Of a DNA stretch of 64,000 nucleotides, positions 51,875 through 60,604 are shown in pieces; the first letter of the stretch is position 1; each line of letters begins with the position of its first letter. The notes beneath the pieces were generated by a model, which was given only the letters and a program-made list of their open reading frames with translations, made no database searches and had not been told where the DNA came from. The position numbers and the translations under genes were made by a program. The stretch is from a bacterium ADurb.Bin157 (GTDB taxonomy: Bacteria > Muiribacteriota > Ozemobacteria > Ozemobacterales > Ozemobacteraceae), in assembly GCA_002070375.1 (NCBI GenBank), contig MWDD01000005.1:1-64000 (forward strand). Reading direction: 5' to 3'.

Positions 51875-54634
51875 TTACTTAAGCTTATCATGTTCCCCTG
51901 AAAATTCTAACAACGCCCGAATACTTCTCTCGATTTTTGCCGCCGCTTTTTTCTCTTTTTGCGAAAGTTTATCAAAGCTTGCAAGCAAACGCTCTTTCAG
52001 AGTCGGATCTTTTTTTGCCGCTTCTTTAATTTCTTTAATCAATCGTTCTTCAACGCTTGACAGCAAATCGGCTCTTTCAACCATAACTCGTTCAATTGAT
52101 CTGTGGTTATCGCCCGCAACGCGTCTTCCCGCTGCTCTGGCATAATTTTTTATTTCAGATTCCGTATCAGGTTTCATGAAATCAGCGATCTCAGACATAA
52201 TCTGCTTTCGTTGAGCGGCGTTATTAATCGACTCAATTGCAAATCCAAACAACATTAAACGATAACCGTCTCTGACTCTTATTGCTGCCGCTCCGCTTGA
52301 AGTAATTCCTCTTGTAAACGAACCCGCTTTGTGATCAGGGCCGTTCATTTCTCGTTCATCAGCGATATCGCGCGCGCCTTCTTCGTATTTAAATATTACT
52401 TCGGCACCGGTCTGTGGGTCTATTTCATCAGGCCATTTCTGATTATTTGCACCATCTCCGCCGAATATTTGGAAAGCCTGTCCTTTAAGGAAATTGCCAA
52501 CGCCGCTAACTACGTGAACGTTAACGTCGTCTTGCACAAAGATAGCCTTGCATCTTGTAAGCAGAAAATCATGATCTCTGAGCGAAAAAGCCAAATCTTG
52601 CCCATCGAGAACGATTCGTCCCCCAACCTTCAAGAACTGGTCTATGGCATCGATTTCATCATCTGTCAAGCTTTGTTCGGGAGTTGAATCTTGAACACAT
52701 ACGAAAACCCAGCCGTCTGAGTATCTTTTTAAAACTTCGGGCCTTATATCGCCGTCTATAGATCTATCCCAGGAATCGAATTGAATTCCGGCATCCTGAA
52801 ACATTTGCTGTAAAACAGGCACAGCTGGCGAAAAACCGTCGGTAAAAATCAATAAGGCATTGCCGGTAGACGAAAATGCTTCTTTTATGAAGAATGATCC
52901 TGTAACTGTAGAATCAGGGATCCCGTTTCCTTTGAGTGTTACAACATAACTAATTTCTTCGTGAACCGGCGCGTCTTCAGTAATTTTAAGCTTAAAAGCA
53001 TCAAGGGTTTTGCTTCTGCCCGGAGCCGGCATTCCCGAAAGCTCTACAACCTGTTTTTTTTCTTCGAGATACTTACTCTTACTTTCGAAAGTAACAACAG
53101 CATTTTCAATGGTTTTTCGGCCAAAGTTTTTAATTATGACCTTTCCTTCTACTTTTTCTCCGGCTGCTATTCTGCCGTCTTTATTGTTGTCAATGTATTT
53201 AATGTCTTCCAGTTTGAAGTAAGGCATGTTAGGCTTGGCCAATTCGCCTAAAAACTCGAACCACTTTGTTTCGCGTGTCATAGGTTGAGCTTTATAACGT
53301 GTTTTATAGCTATTAAAACCCATTCTTGTGGGAAAGAAAATAGAGAGTCCGCGAGTATTTTTGAATTTATCTCCGTTAGATGCTACGCGCGCCACAAAAC
53401 CACCTTCGCCCCTATTACCACAAATGGTTTTTAACAAATTCAAAGCAGAAGTTTTTGTTGAAGCAGAAACTGCTTTGTCTTGTGCCATCAGAGCTAAGAA
53501 ATGCCCTAAGTCTATGTAATCACTGTAAGAATACATAAGCGACTTGCCTCTGTTTTCTTCAACCCTGTCTATGTCTTTGCTAATATTTCTAATTACCGCA
53601 TCGCAGAAAGCATTTAGGTCTGAACGAAATTCTTCAACTCTTGAAAAGTCCATTACGGATATAGCAACCGCGGTATTTCCTTGAGAGCCGCCCGAATAAG
53701 ATTTTGTATAAGCCTCGGCTATAACTTTGCCCAAGGCTATTCCGTCCATTTCAGGGTTAGCATTGAGCTCTTTTGAGATCATATCATATGGCCAGCCTCT
53801 TTCGGGCTCGAGATCAGGAGACCCGACCTGACATTTCGCTGAAGGAGCGGCGGCCCAGCCCACTTCGGCCATTTGCATCAGACAAGCATCAAAACCCAAC
53901 ATTTCGATAGGTTTTCCAAGAACGCCCTTAACTCTTACAAGAGTTTCAGCTAATGTGGGGATATCCATCGAAGTATTAGATGTATAATCGTAAGATATAT
54001 TATAAGAAATATTCGGTATTATATTTTTCAATGACTCAGGCAGATCTTGTTTTGTTTGTTTTATTGCTCCGGCATTTTGAGGCATTCCGCCGAAACCTGA
54101 ACCCAAACCGATTTCAAAACCGCGTCCTTCTTCGATTGCCGATTCATCCATGCTGGGGGAAATTTCTTTCCAACCGGTGCCGTGGTTCCAGAGTATGAGG
54201 GCATATTTTTTTGCAGGAAAATTTTCTTTTGCCCAAGAAACGTATTCAGTAAGTGTCAACGGGTCAGCTGAATCTAGGTCTCCGAGATCTTCGATCATGG
54301 GAGATGTCATTTTTTTAGACTTATCTTTTACCACATAAAATCTGCGAGTTCCTGACCATTTCAATTCGGATTGGTTCGAATAGCCGCCGTTTCTGTCGAT
54401 TTGAGCGACATAATTCACTTTATCGGTAGAACCATATTTTTCGAGTTCGTTAATATCGATTGAAGATGCGGCTTCAAGATTGTTATCGGCTGCCATAAAA
54501 ATCATAAAGGTCCATTCTTTTTCGGGCTGCGGCATTTGCACAACTTCTTGACCGAAAGAAGTTACAGCCGCAAAAAAGAATAATAATATCAAAATGACAT
54601 TAGGCAGTTTCGTTTTGTAATTAAATTTATTCAC
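51875..54634 (-). CDS. Secreted clostripain-family (C11) cysteine peptidase
   Basis: This 919-aa protein has an N-terminal signal peptide (hydrophobic residues about 11-27, ending SFG). A C11/caspase-like peptidase domain follows, with H151 in LILWNHGTGW and C251 in LGFDACLMQMAEVGW. The middle of the protein carries a CARDB-like beta domain (about 480-600), then a GATase-like/DUF segment around 620-780, and ends with a charged helical stretch (about 815-919). The clan prefers cleavage after Arg or Lys. The GTG at 54634 follows GGAGAT, and the promoter at 54681-54709 excludes the longer start. It may be cotranscribed with ftsL. Confidence 0.85.
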   Translation of the reverse strand: MNKFNYKTKLPNVILILLFFFAAVTSFGQEVVQMPQPEKEWTFMIFMAADNNLEAASSIDINELEKYGSTDKVNYVAQIDRNGGYSNQSELKWSGTRRFYVVKDKSKKMTSPMIEDLGDLDSADPLTLTEYVSWAKENFPAKKYALILWNHGTGWKEISPSMDESAIEEGRGFEIGLGSGFGGMPQNAGAIKQTKQDLPESLKNIIPNISYNISYDYTSNTSMDIPTLAETLVRVKGVLGKPIEMLGFDACLMQMAEVGWAAAPSAKCQVGSPDLEPERGWPYDMISKELNANPEMDGIALGKVIAEAYTKSYSGGSQGNTAVAISVMDFSRVEEFRSDLNAFCDAVIRNISKDIDRVEENRGKSLMYSYSDYIDLGHFLALMAQDKAVSASTKTSALNLLKTICGNRGEGGFVARVASNGDKFKNTRGLSIFFPTRMGFNSYKTRYKAQPMTRETKWFEFLGELAKPNMPYFKLEDIKYIDNNKDGRIAAGEKVEGKVIIKNFGRKTIENAVVTFESKSKYLEEKKQVVELSGMPAPGRSKTLDAFKLKITEDAPVHEEISYVVTLKGNGIPDSTVTGSFFIKEAFSSTGNALLIFTDGFSPAVPVLQQMFQDAGIQFDSWDRSIDGDIRPEVLKRYSDGWVFVCVQDSTPEQSLTDDEIDAIDQFLKVGGRIVLDGQDLAFSLRDHDFLLTRCKAIFVQDDVNVHVVSGVGNFLKGQAFQIFGGDGANNQKWPDEIDPQTGAEVIFKYEEGARDIADEREMNGPDHKAGSFTRGITSSGAAAIRVRDGYRLMLFGFAIESINNAAQRKQIMSEIADFMKPDTESEIKNYARAAGRRVAGDNHRSIERVMVERADLLSSVEERLIKEIKEAAKKDPTLKERLLASFDKLSQKEKKAAAKIERSIRALLEFSGEHDKLK

Positions 54635-54680
54635 AGTATATTGATCTCCGCATAGATTAAAATCAAGCTTATTCCATGTA

Positions 54681-54709
54681 ATTATACGAATCGGTACATT
54701 AAGTGTCAA
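54681..54709 (-). promoter_or_regulatory. Perfect consensus sigma70 promoter of the clostripain gene
   Basis: In the minus sense TTGACA and TATAAT match the consensus at every position, separated by 17 bp. Transcription would start near 54674, about 40 nt before the GTG start. Confidence 0.85.
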
Positions 54710-54742
54710 GAGTTGCAAACAAGGTCAAATTGTGTTATCCTC

Positions 54743-54748
54743 TATAAT
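54743..54748 (+). promoter_or_regulatory. TATAAT -10 element before the small Tudor-like gene
   Basis: A perfect TATAAT lies 31 bp before the ATG at 54780. No good -35 stands 16-18 bp upstream, so this is a partial promoter call. The predicted start near 54755 rules out the in-frame upstream ATG at 54732. Confidence 0.4.
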
Positions 54749-54779
54749 ACAGCTCAACTTCATTGAAGGGAGGGTAATA

Positions 54780-55013
54780 ATGGCTGTTCGCGCTAAAACA
54801 ATTAAAAAGACAGGTGTAGAAGACGAATTACAAAAAAATGCATCCGCACGAGAATACTCTGTAACGGAACTTTTTGCAAAGGGTGAGATGGTTTACCACA
54901 AAATCTGGGACGACGTAGGTGAAGTTATAGAAATTGGCAACACTGACGACGGAATAAGCAAAATGAAAGTTGCTTTTGAAAAGGTTGGTATTAAAAGTCT
55001 CAGAATGGGTTAA
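54780..55013 (+). CDS. Small Tudor/CarD-like protein of unknown function
   Basis: This 77-aa protein has a basic N-terminus (AVRAKTIKKTG). Its C-terminal half shows the pattern ELFAKGEMVYHKIWDDVGEV-EIG----KMKVAFEKVGIKSLRMG. This spacing (F-x-G-x-x-V-x-H, then G-x-V, then V-x-F and a final K-x-L) is seen in CarD/Mfd N-terminal, UvrD C-terminal and DUF3553-type Tudor-like folds, which often contact RNA polymerase or DNA. A strong GGGAGGG site precedes the ATG by 6 bp, and a terminator follows, so it is a stand-alone, probably well-translated gene. Function is unknown. Confidence 0.7.
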   Translation: MAVRAKTIKKTGVEDELQKNASAREYSVTELFAKGEMVYHKIWDDVGEVIEIGNTDDGISKMKVAFEKVGIKSLRMG

Positions 55014-55030
55014 TAAAAAATTCGAATCAA

Positions 55031-55062
55031 AAAAAAGACCCGGTAAAACCGGGTCTTTTTTT
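55031..55062 (+). terminator. Intrinsic terminator after the Tudor-like gene
   Basis: A 9-bp perfect stem AAGACCCGG/CCGGGTCTT with a TAAAA loop is followed by a T-run; an A-run before it makes it possibly bidirectional. Confidence 0.92.
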
Positions 55063-55086
55063 AAGTAAATTTTGGTTTATTAAACA

Positions 55087-57402
55087 ATGACGAAAGAAAC
55101 AAGCCTAAGAAACACAGGACTATGGCTTCTAAAGCCTTGCACAAGAAAACTTGCGGGATTTCTTTCTCATCAAAACATTCAATTACGCAATGAATCCGCA
55201 AAAGCTCTCGGTCTGATTGGCGATGAAGAAAGCATTGTTCCCCTGACAGACTGCCTTTTCAGAGAAAAACAGGATCCGGCAATTCCCGCAGCGCTTGCAG
55301 AATTTAAAAATCAAGACGCTCAAAACGCATTATTGCAAGCCTTTAAAGAAGCCGAGAGCGAAATTAAACCCAATTTAGCTTTGGCATTGGGCTCATACAA
55401 AACAAAAGCCGTTGTAGAAGCGTTAAAAGAAGGCTTAAACGATATTGACCCCAATGTGAGGTTTAACTGCATTTCGGCTTTAGCGCAAATAAAAGACAAC
55501 TCTTCTGTCTCAAACCTTTTAGCTTGTTTGGGCGAAAGCAATGAATGGATATTTTTAAACGTTATAAATACCTTAGCTCAAATAGGTGACCATAAAGCGA
55601 CTTCAACGTTAACAGAATTTTACGCAAAAGAAAGAAACGAAAGAAAAAGATCCGTAATTATTGCCGCACTTGGACAGATCGGTGATTTAACGGCCGTTCC
55701 AACGCTTGTGAGAGCCTTGCGCGACGATGATGACCGAGTAAAAGCAAATGCCATCGAAAGTCTTTCAAGACTCGGAATCCCGAGTGAAAAATTATTATCT
55801 TTGGTTTTGCCATTTATAAAACACAGCAACAACCGCGTGCGCGGCAATGCCATTCTTGCAGCCGAAAAGCCGGGAAGCTATGATTTAACCCCCACTCTAC
55901 TTGACATGAAAAATGATCCAAACAAGTGGACACGAGCCACATTGGCATTTGTATTGCACAAGATAGACCACGCAAAATCATTAAGCCTGATTATTGAATT
56001 ATTACGCGATCACGACAAAACAGTAAGAAAAAATGCAGCTTACGCACTCTCAAAAAAGGCAAAAGAAGCTCAATCAGAAATTATTATAAAATTGCTTGAC
56101 GATGAAATCGCCGATGTAAGGTTGCAAGGTATAGCAATCATAGGCAAACTGAAAATAAAGAGCGCTGCCGAATGGCTTGTAAGACTTTTCAAACAAGATT
56201 CTAACCCATCGATACGTTCCGCTATAGTCACTAGCCTAGGAGAAATAGGCACAAAGTTTGACGTGCCGATACTCGTTGAAGCTCTAAAAGACAGAGACCC
56301 CAGAGTAAGAGCCAATGCCGTAGAAAGTCTTGAAATTCTGCTTGGCGAAAAAGCCATTCCGCATTTGAAGCCCATTTTAAAAGACCCTGACAACCGAACT
56401 AAAGCAAACGCGGCAAAAGCATTGTTTGCACTCGGCGATATAGACGTAACAAACAATCTTGAAAAGATGCTGTCTTCAAACGACATCCCGACAAGACTCT
56501 CTGCAATACACACCCTCGGACAACTTGGTCTGATGCTCAGAGATATTGAGAAATTGCCCTTGGACGGAATTTTGAAAAGAAAGCTTGAAAGCATTGAGCT
56601 TCCTAAAATACAATTTGTGCAAAAAACTTTCGACAGTTTGCCGAAGTTTCCTGTAATACCACCTCAGCGCCCTCAAAATGAAATTTTGGCAAAATCGCCG
56701 ATCATTTCAGGCACGAATGTATCGGACAAAGAAAGCACAAGAAAAAAAATAGCTCAACTGGCTTCTGAGAATAAAACAGCGGAAGCATATCTTTTGGTTT
56801 CTCAATTTATAAAAGCATATCCCGATGATTTAATGGCTCATTTTTTTGCCGGTAACACGGCCTTTAAACTAGAAAGATACGAAGATTCAGCGCTACACTT
56901 CAGAAAAGTTATTGAACTTGATTTTTTCAACATTCAAGCTCACGCGAATTTGGGAATGGCCTTGTTCAAGTCTAACAAGCTCATTGAAGCTACAGAAAGT
57001 CTTAAAAATGCATTAAAGCTTAAACCTGAATATACTGTTGTCAGATTTAATCTTGCAAATATTTATCTTAAATTAAAGAAATACAGCGATGCGGCAAAGA
57101 GTTTCGAAGAAGGATTAAGGTATCAGCCCCCCACTTCCAAAATACTGAATAATCTTGCGTTTGCTTACAATAAGTGCGGGAACTTCGAAAAAAGCGCAGA
57201 AATTTACAGACGTGTTATAGCAACGGCCCCAAATGACGCGGGAGCATATTACAATCTCGCGGTTCTTCTGATAAGGCTTAACCGCAAAATGGAAGCCAAG
57301 CAAATTTTAATCAGAGCAAAAAGCACTATCGAAAAAGGCACGATTGAGGCGTCTAACATTAAAGACCTGCTTGAACGCCTTAGCCAAGGGAACCAACAAT
57401 AA
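55087..57402 (+). CDS. HEAT-repeat/TPR fusion protein
   Basis: This 771-aa soluble protein has residues about 20-490 made of HEAT/PBS-lyase-type repeats (for example LRNESAKALGLIGDEESIVPL and VRANAVESLEILLGEKAIPHL, about 14 units). A Pro-rich linker (about 520-545) follows, and then TPR repeats (about 555-765; for example AHFFAGNTAFKLERYEDSALHFRKVIEL). The HEAT units resemble those of the 1380-residue protein at 29.6 kb, suggesting a shared expansion. It is likely a protein-interaction scaffold; no catalytic motif is seen. There is little ribosome-binding site before the ATG, which lies 25 bp after a terminator, and no promoter is obvious. Confidence 0.85.
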   Translation: MTKETSLRNTGLWLLKPCTRKLAGFLSHQNIQLRNESAKALGLIGDEESIVPLTDCLFREKQDPAIPAALAEFKNQDAQNALLQAFKEAESEIKPNLALALGSYKTKAVVEALKEGLNDIDPNVRFNCISALAQIKDNSSVSNLLACLGESNEWIFLNVINTLAQIGDHKATSTLTEFYAKERNERKRSVIIAALGQIGDLTAVPTLVRALRDDDDRVKANAIESLSRLGIPSEKLLSLVLPFIKHSNNRVRGNAILAAEKPGSYDLTPTLLDMKNDPNKWTRATLAFVLHKIDHAKSLSLIIELLRDHDKTVRKNAAYALSKKAKEAQSEIIIKLLDDEIADVRLQGIAIIGKLKIKSAAEWLVRLFKQDSNPSIRSAIVTSLGEIGTKFDVPILVEALKDRDPRVRANAVESLEILLGEKAIPHLKPILKDPDNRTKANAAKALFALGDIDVTNNLEKMLSSNDIPTRLSAIHTLGQLGLMLRDIEKLPLDGILKRKLESIELPKIQFVQKTFDSLPKFPVIPPQRPQNEILAKSPIISGTNVSDKESTRKKIAQLASENKTAEAYLLVSQFIKAYPDDLMAHFFAGNTAFKLERYEDSALHFRKVIELDFFNIQAHANLGMALFKSNKLIEATESLKNALKLKPEYTVVRFNLANIYLKLKKYSDAAKSFEEGLRYQPPTSKILNNLAFAYNKCGNFEKSAEIYRRVIATAPNDAGAYYNLAVLLIRLNRKMEAKQILIRAKSTIEKGTIEASNIKDLLERLSQGNQQ

Positions 57403-57428
57403 AGCTTTATTACAGGCTTGTGCATAAT

Positions 57429-57458
57429 TTGAAATAATCTCACTAATTATGTTAAGAT
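57429..57458 (+). promoter_or_regulatory. Probable promoter of pepD
   Basis: TTGAAA (57429-57434) and TAAGAT (57453-57458) are 18 bp apart, the same two hexamers as in the promoter at 1118-1146. The predicted start leaves a leader of about 37 nt with GGAGAG before the ATG. Confidence 0.45.
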
Positions 57459-57501
57459 GTTGTTGTTTTGTTTTTAACATTAAATAAATTAGGAGAGATT
57501 T

Positions 57502-58977
57502 ATGGCTAAGAGCACAAAAGCGACATACAAGATGGATACAAACACCCAAAAGGTCATTGAATATTTTGAAAAGATCAGCGCTATACCCAGAAAAAGCGGA
57601 AATGAAGCCAAGATAAGAGATTTTATGGCTGATTGGGCAAAGAATAATAAGTTTGAATATTTAATTGACGAAGCGGGAAATATTATAATTAAAGTTCCCG
57701 CCAGCCCCAAAATGAAAAAGCACCCCGGAATTGTTTTACAGGGACATTTAGATATGGTTTGCGAAAAAACTCCCGATTCAAATCATGATTTTTCCAAAGA
57801 CCCGATCAAATTTGTTTTTGAAAATGAATGGTTGAAGGCCGACAAAACAACTTTAGGCGCAGATAACGGCATTGCAATGGCAATGGCGATGGCACTCACA
57901 GAAGATAAAACAATAAAACACCCCGAACTGGAACTGCTTTTCACAATTGAAGAAGAAACAGGGCTGACAGGTGCCACACAACTTGGCGAAAATGTGTTAA
58001 AAGGCAAATATTTGATCAATATAGATTCTGAAAACGACGAAGTGTTTACGATTGGCTGTGCCGGCGGCAAAGACACGGATATGAGCCTTGATTTAGAGTA
58101 TGAAGAAGTTCCAAACGATTATGTACCCTTTTTAATCAAAGTTGGCGGCTGCGCGGGCGGGCATTCGGGTGAAAACATTAAATGCGAAAGAGCAAACGCC
58201 ATAAGAGTTCTCGCACGTATGTTGCAGTGTGTAAGGGAAGTCAGTGACATGAGACTTGTGTGCATCACCGGCGGAACCGCTCACAATGCGATACCAAGAG
58301 ACGCCGAAGCTGCTATTTATGTACCTGCCGTTTCCGCTGACGAAGTGAAATCGTTAGTATCCTGCTGTGAAGCAGTAATTAAAAATGAATTCAGAGTAAC
58401 TGATCCTAACATGAAAATCACGGTTACAGAAATCAACGAAACCCCTGACAGACGCGCTATGTTAAGTTATGTAAGTTTAGAGGTTGTTGACTTCTTAAGA
58501 GCTATTCCTCACGGAGTTGCCGCTTATTCCACAATCATAGAAGGGTTGGTTGAAACATCATCGAATCTGGCCATAGTCTGCGTCAAAGACGGGAAATTAC
58601 ACGTTAAAGTCAGCTCTCGCAGCTCTGAAATAAGCAGAAGAGATGCAATTGTGAGCCGAATTGAATCTGTGGGCAGATTAGTCGGTGCCAACATCAAAAG
58701 CGGGAACGGATATGTTCCTTGGCAACCCGATTTTGACTCAGAACTAATTAAAAAATGCAAAGATATTTATAAAAAAGTTCTGAAAAAGGAACCGAGAATA
58801 GAAGTTATTCATGCAGGACTTGAATGCGGTTTGATCGGTAAAAAGCATAAAGGCATGCAGATGATTTCTGTAGGCCCTAATATTCACAACTGCCACTCAC
58901 CTGAAGAAAAAGTGGAACTTCCGTCAATAGGCAGAATATATGAATTTTTGAGCACTTTGCTCGGAGAACTCAATTAA
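57502..58977 (+). CDS. pepD: Aminoacyl-histidine dipeptidase (PepD, M20 family)
   Basis: This 491-aa cytosolic metallodipeptidase (Xaa-His dipeptidase) has metal-site motifs at H82/D84 (LQGHLDMV), D121 (GADNGIA), the catalytic/ligand Glu pair in EEETGLTGA (150-158), D175 (INIDSE) and a C-terminal histidine in NCHSPEE. GGCAGGHSGENI is the PepD-typical lid/dimerisation segment. GGAGAG lies 6 bp before the ATG. A secreted 5'-nucleotidase gene begins 1 bp after its stop, so the two are cotranscribed. Together they fit peptide and nucleotide scavenging. Confidence 0.93.
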   Translation: MAKSTKATYKMDTNTQKVIEYFEKISAIPRKSGNEAKIRDFMADWAKNNKFEYLIDEAGNIIIKVPASPKMKKHPGIVLQGHLDMVCEKTPDSNHDFSKDPIKFVFENEWLKADKTTLGADNGIAMAMAMALTEDKTIKHPELELLFTIEEETGLTGATQLGENVLKGKYLINIDSENDEVFTIGCAGGKDTDMSLDLEYEEVPNDYVPFLIKVGGCAGGHSGENIKCERANAIRVLARMLQCVREVSDMRLVCITGGTAHNAIPRDAEAAIYVPAVSADEVKSLVSCCEAVIKNEFRVTDPNMKITVTEINETPDRRAMLSYVSLEVVDFLRAIPHGVAAYSTIIEGLVETSSNLAIVCVKDGKLHVKVSSRSSEISRRDAIVSRIESVGRLVGANIKSGNGYVPWQPDFDSELIKKCKDIYKKVLKKEPRIEVIHAGLECGLIGKKHKGMQMISVGPNIHNCHSPEEKVELPSIGRIYEFLSTLLGELN

Positions 58978-58978
58978 A

Positions 58979-60520
58979 ATGAAGCTCAGAGAGTTACTTT
59001 TCGCATTATTTTTAGTTCTAGTTTTAAGTGTATCATACGGCGCAGAAAAAAAAGAATTAACCATTTTGCATACCAATGACATACATGCGAGATTGGTTCC
59101 GACCTTCAACAAAGACTTCAACGAAGTGTGCGGAGGGGCCTCAGAACGTTCGGGCCTTATAAATCTAATTCGCAAAGAGGTCGGAGAAAATGGAATTTTG
59201 CTTCTTGATTCAGGTGACTTATCTCAAGGAACACCTTTTTTCAATGTATTTAAAGGCAAAGCAAATTTTTCTGCCGCAAAGCTTATCGGTTATGATGCCA
59301 TAACAACGGGAAATCATGAATTCGGCAACGGTATGCCTGCCTTACATAACCTTTTGGCAGAGACAAACATGCGTCTGTTGTGTTGCAATGTTGTACATAA
59401 AAGCACAAACAAGCCTGTCTTTAAGCCTTATCAGGTCTTTGTAAGAAACGGTCTTAAAATAGCTGTAATCGGGTGCATTGGCAGAGGAGCCTGGGAAGAC
59501 ACGGACATAAAAATACGTGCTCCGATGAACCATATTCACGAAATCGAAGCCGTTAAAAGCTACGCCAAAAGACTCAGACCTTATGTAAACCTAATTGTTG
59601 TTATATCACACTCAGGCATTGATGAAGATAAAGCCATGGCGGCACAAATCGGCGAGATTGACATAATTTTGGGCGGACATACTCACACAGCACTGCACGC
59701 ACCGATATTGGTCAATAACAATCCTGACACAATCGGCTGTTTAAACGGCCTTGGCGGCACTATTGTTGCGCAAGCAGGCGAAAAAGGCACTTTTCTGGGG
59801 CGTTTAAACTTAATAATAGGAAAAAAGGGGAAAATCAAAGAATTCTCCGGCGAGCTGATAAGGGTTAAAAATGAACATTTGGCCTACGCTTCACCCGACG
59901 TAAAAGAATTGGTGAACCATTACGATACAATTTTAAGGAATGAGATGAATAAAGTTGTAGCCGTTTCCGGATATGACCTTGACTATGTTAAAAAAGGCAA
60001 AAGAAACGAGCACATGGCGATGGGCGCCTTTACTGCCGAGGGAATGCGTTATTCTGCAAATGCCGACATTTGCATTATAAATACAGGCGGCGTAAAAACA
60101 GGAATAAAAAAAGGAGACATAACCAAAGGTGATCTTTTTACAGCGATTCCCTATGATAACACCGTGGTTAACTTTACTATGAAGGGCTCAGAGATAAAAA
60201 GGTCTCTTGATTATCTCGCGGCGAATGAGGGAGAATACAGCGGATTTCAATTTGCAGGCATAAGCTTTGTTTTGAATATTCCCGAAAAGAAATCAGAACA
60301 AATTACGATTCAAGGCGAACCCATAGATAACGATAAAACATATGTAGTTGCAACAACATCTTTTATGGCAAACGGAAACGACTGCGGCAATGTATTTTTT
60401 GCCAACGTGTTAAAAATCGAAGATAAAGGAATTTTAATGCGAGATGCGGCAGTAGAATATTGTAAAGCTATTAAAGATTTAAATGATTTTTCTGATCCGC
60501 TCTACAGATACATAAGATAA
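58979..60520 (+). CDS. Secreted 5'-nucleotidase/2',3'-cyclic phosphodiesterase (UshA family)
   Basis: This 513-aa exported bimetal phosphatase has a signal peptide (residues 1-22). The metallophosphatase motifs are LHTNDIHAR (D34, H36), LLDSGDLSQG (D77), TTGNHEFGNG (N112-H113), VISHSG and LGGHTHT. The C-terminal 5'-nucleotidase domain (about 320-490) carries NTGGVKTGIKKGD, DLFTAIPYDN and a NGNDCG substrate loop. It probably dephosphorylates extracellular nucleotides, and the resulting nucleosides could feed the nucleoside hydrolase type of salvage. It follows pepD by 1 bp; a terminator follows 20 bp after the stop. Confidence 0.92.
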   Translation: MKLRELLFALFLVLVLSVSYGAEKKELTILHTNDIHARLVPTFNKDFNEVCGGASERSGLINLIRKEVGENGILLLDSGDLSQGTPFFNVFKGKANFSAAKLIGYDAITTGNHEFGNGMPALHNLLAETNMRLLCCNVVHKSTNKPVFKPYQVFVRNGLKIAVIGCIGRGAWEDTDIKIRAPMNHIHEIEAVKSYAKRLRPYVNLIVVISHSGIDEDKAMAAQIGEIDIILGGHTHTALHAPILVNNNPDTIGCLNGLGGTIVAQAGEKGTFLGRLNLIIGKKGKIKEFSGELIRVKNEHLAYASPDVKELVNHYDTILRNEMNKVVAVSGYDLDYVKKGKRNEHMAMGAFTAEGMRYSANADICIINTGGVKTGIKKGDITKGDLFTAIPYDNTVVNFTMKGSEIKRSLDYLAANEGEYSGFQFAGISFVLNIPEKKSEQITIQGEPIDNDKTYVVATTSFMANGNDCGNVFFANVLKIEDKGILMRDAAVEYCKAIKDLNDFSDPLYRYIR

Positions 60521-60540
60521 GCTTTTATCTAAAGATAAAT

Positions 60541-60590
60541 AAAACTTACGGTTCTGCCGATTGAGGGCATGAATACCGTAAGTTTTTTTT
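60541..60590 (+). terminator. Intrinsic terminator after the 5'-nucleotidase gene
   Basis: A 12-bp stem AAAACTTACGGT/ACCGTAAGTTTT (60541-60552 with 60575-60586) has a 22-nt loop and ends in a run of eight T. The long loop makes it less compact than the others in the window. Confidence 0.75.
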
Positions 60591-60604
60591 ATCGGAGATT
60601 TACA

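Noticed and set aside
56070-56594. 174-codon antisense frame in the HEAT-TPR gene
   Set aside because: It is a shadow of repeated HEAT codons; the plus-strand frame has clear domains and spans the whole region.
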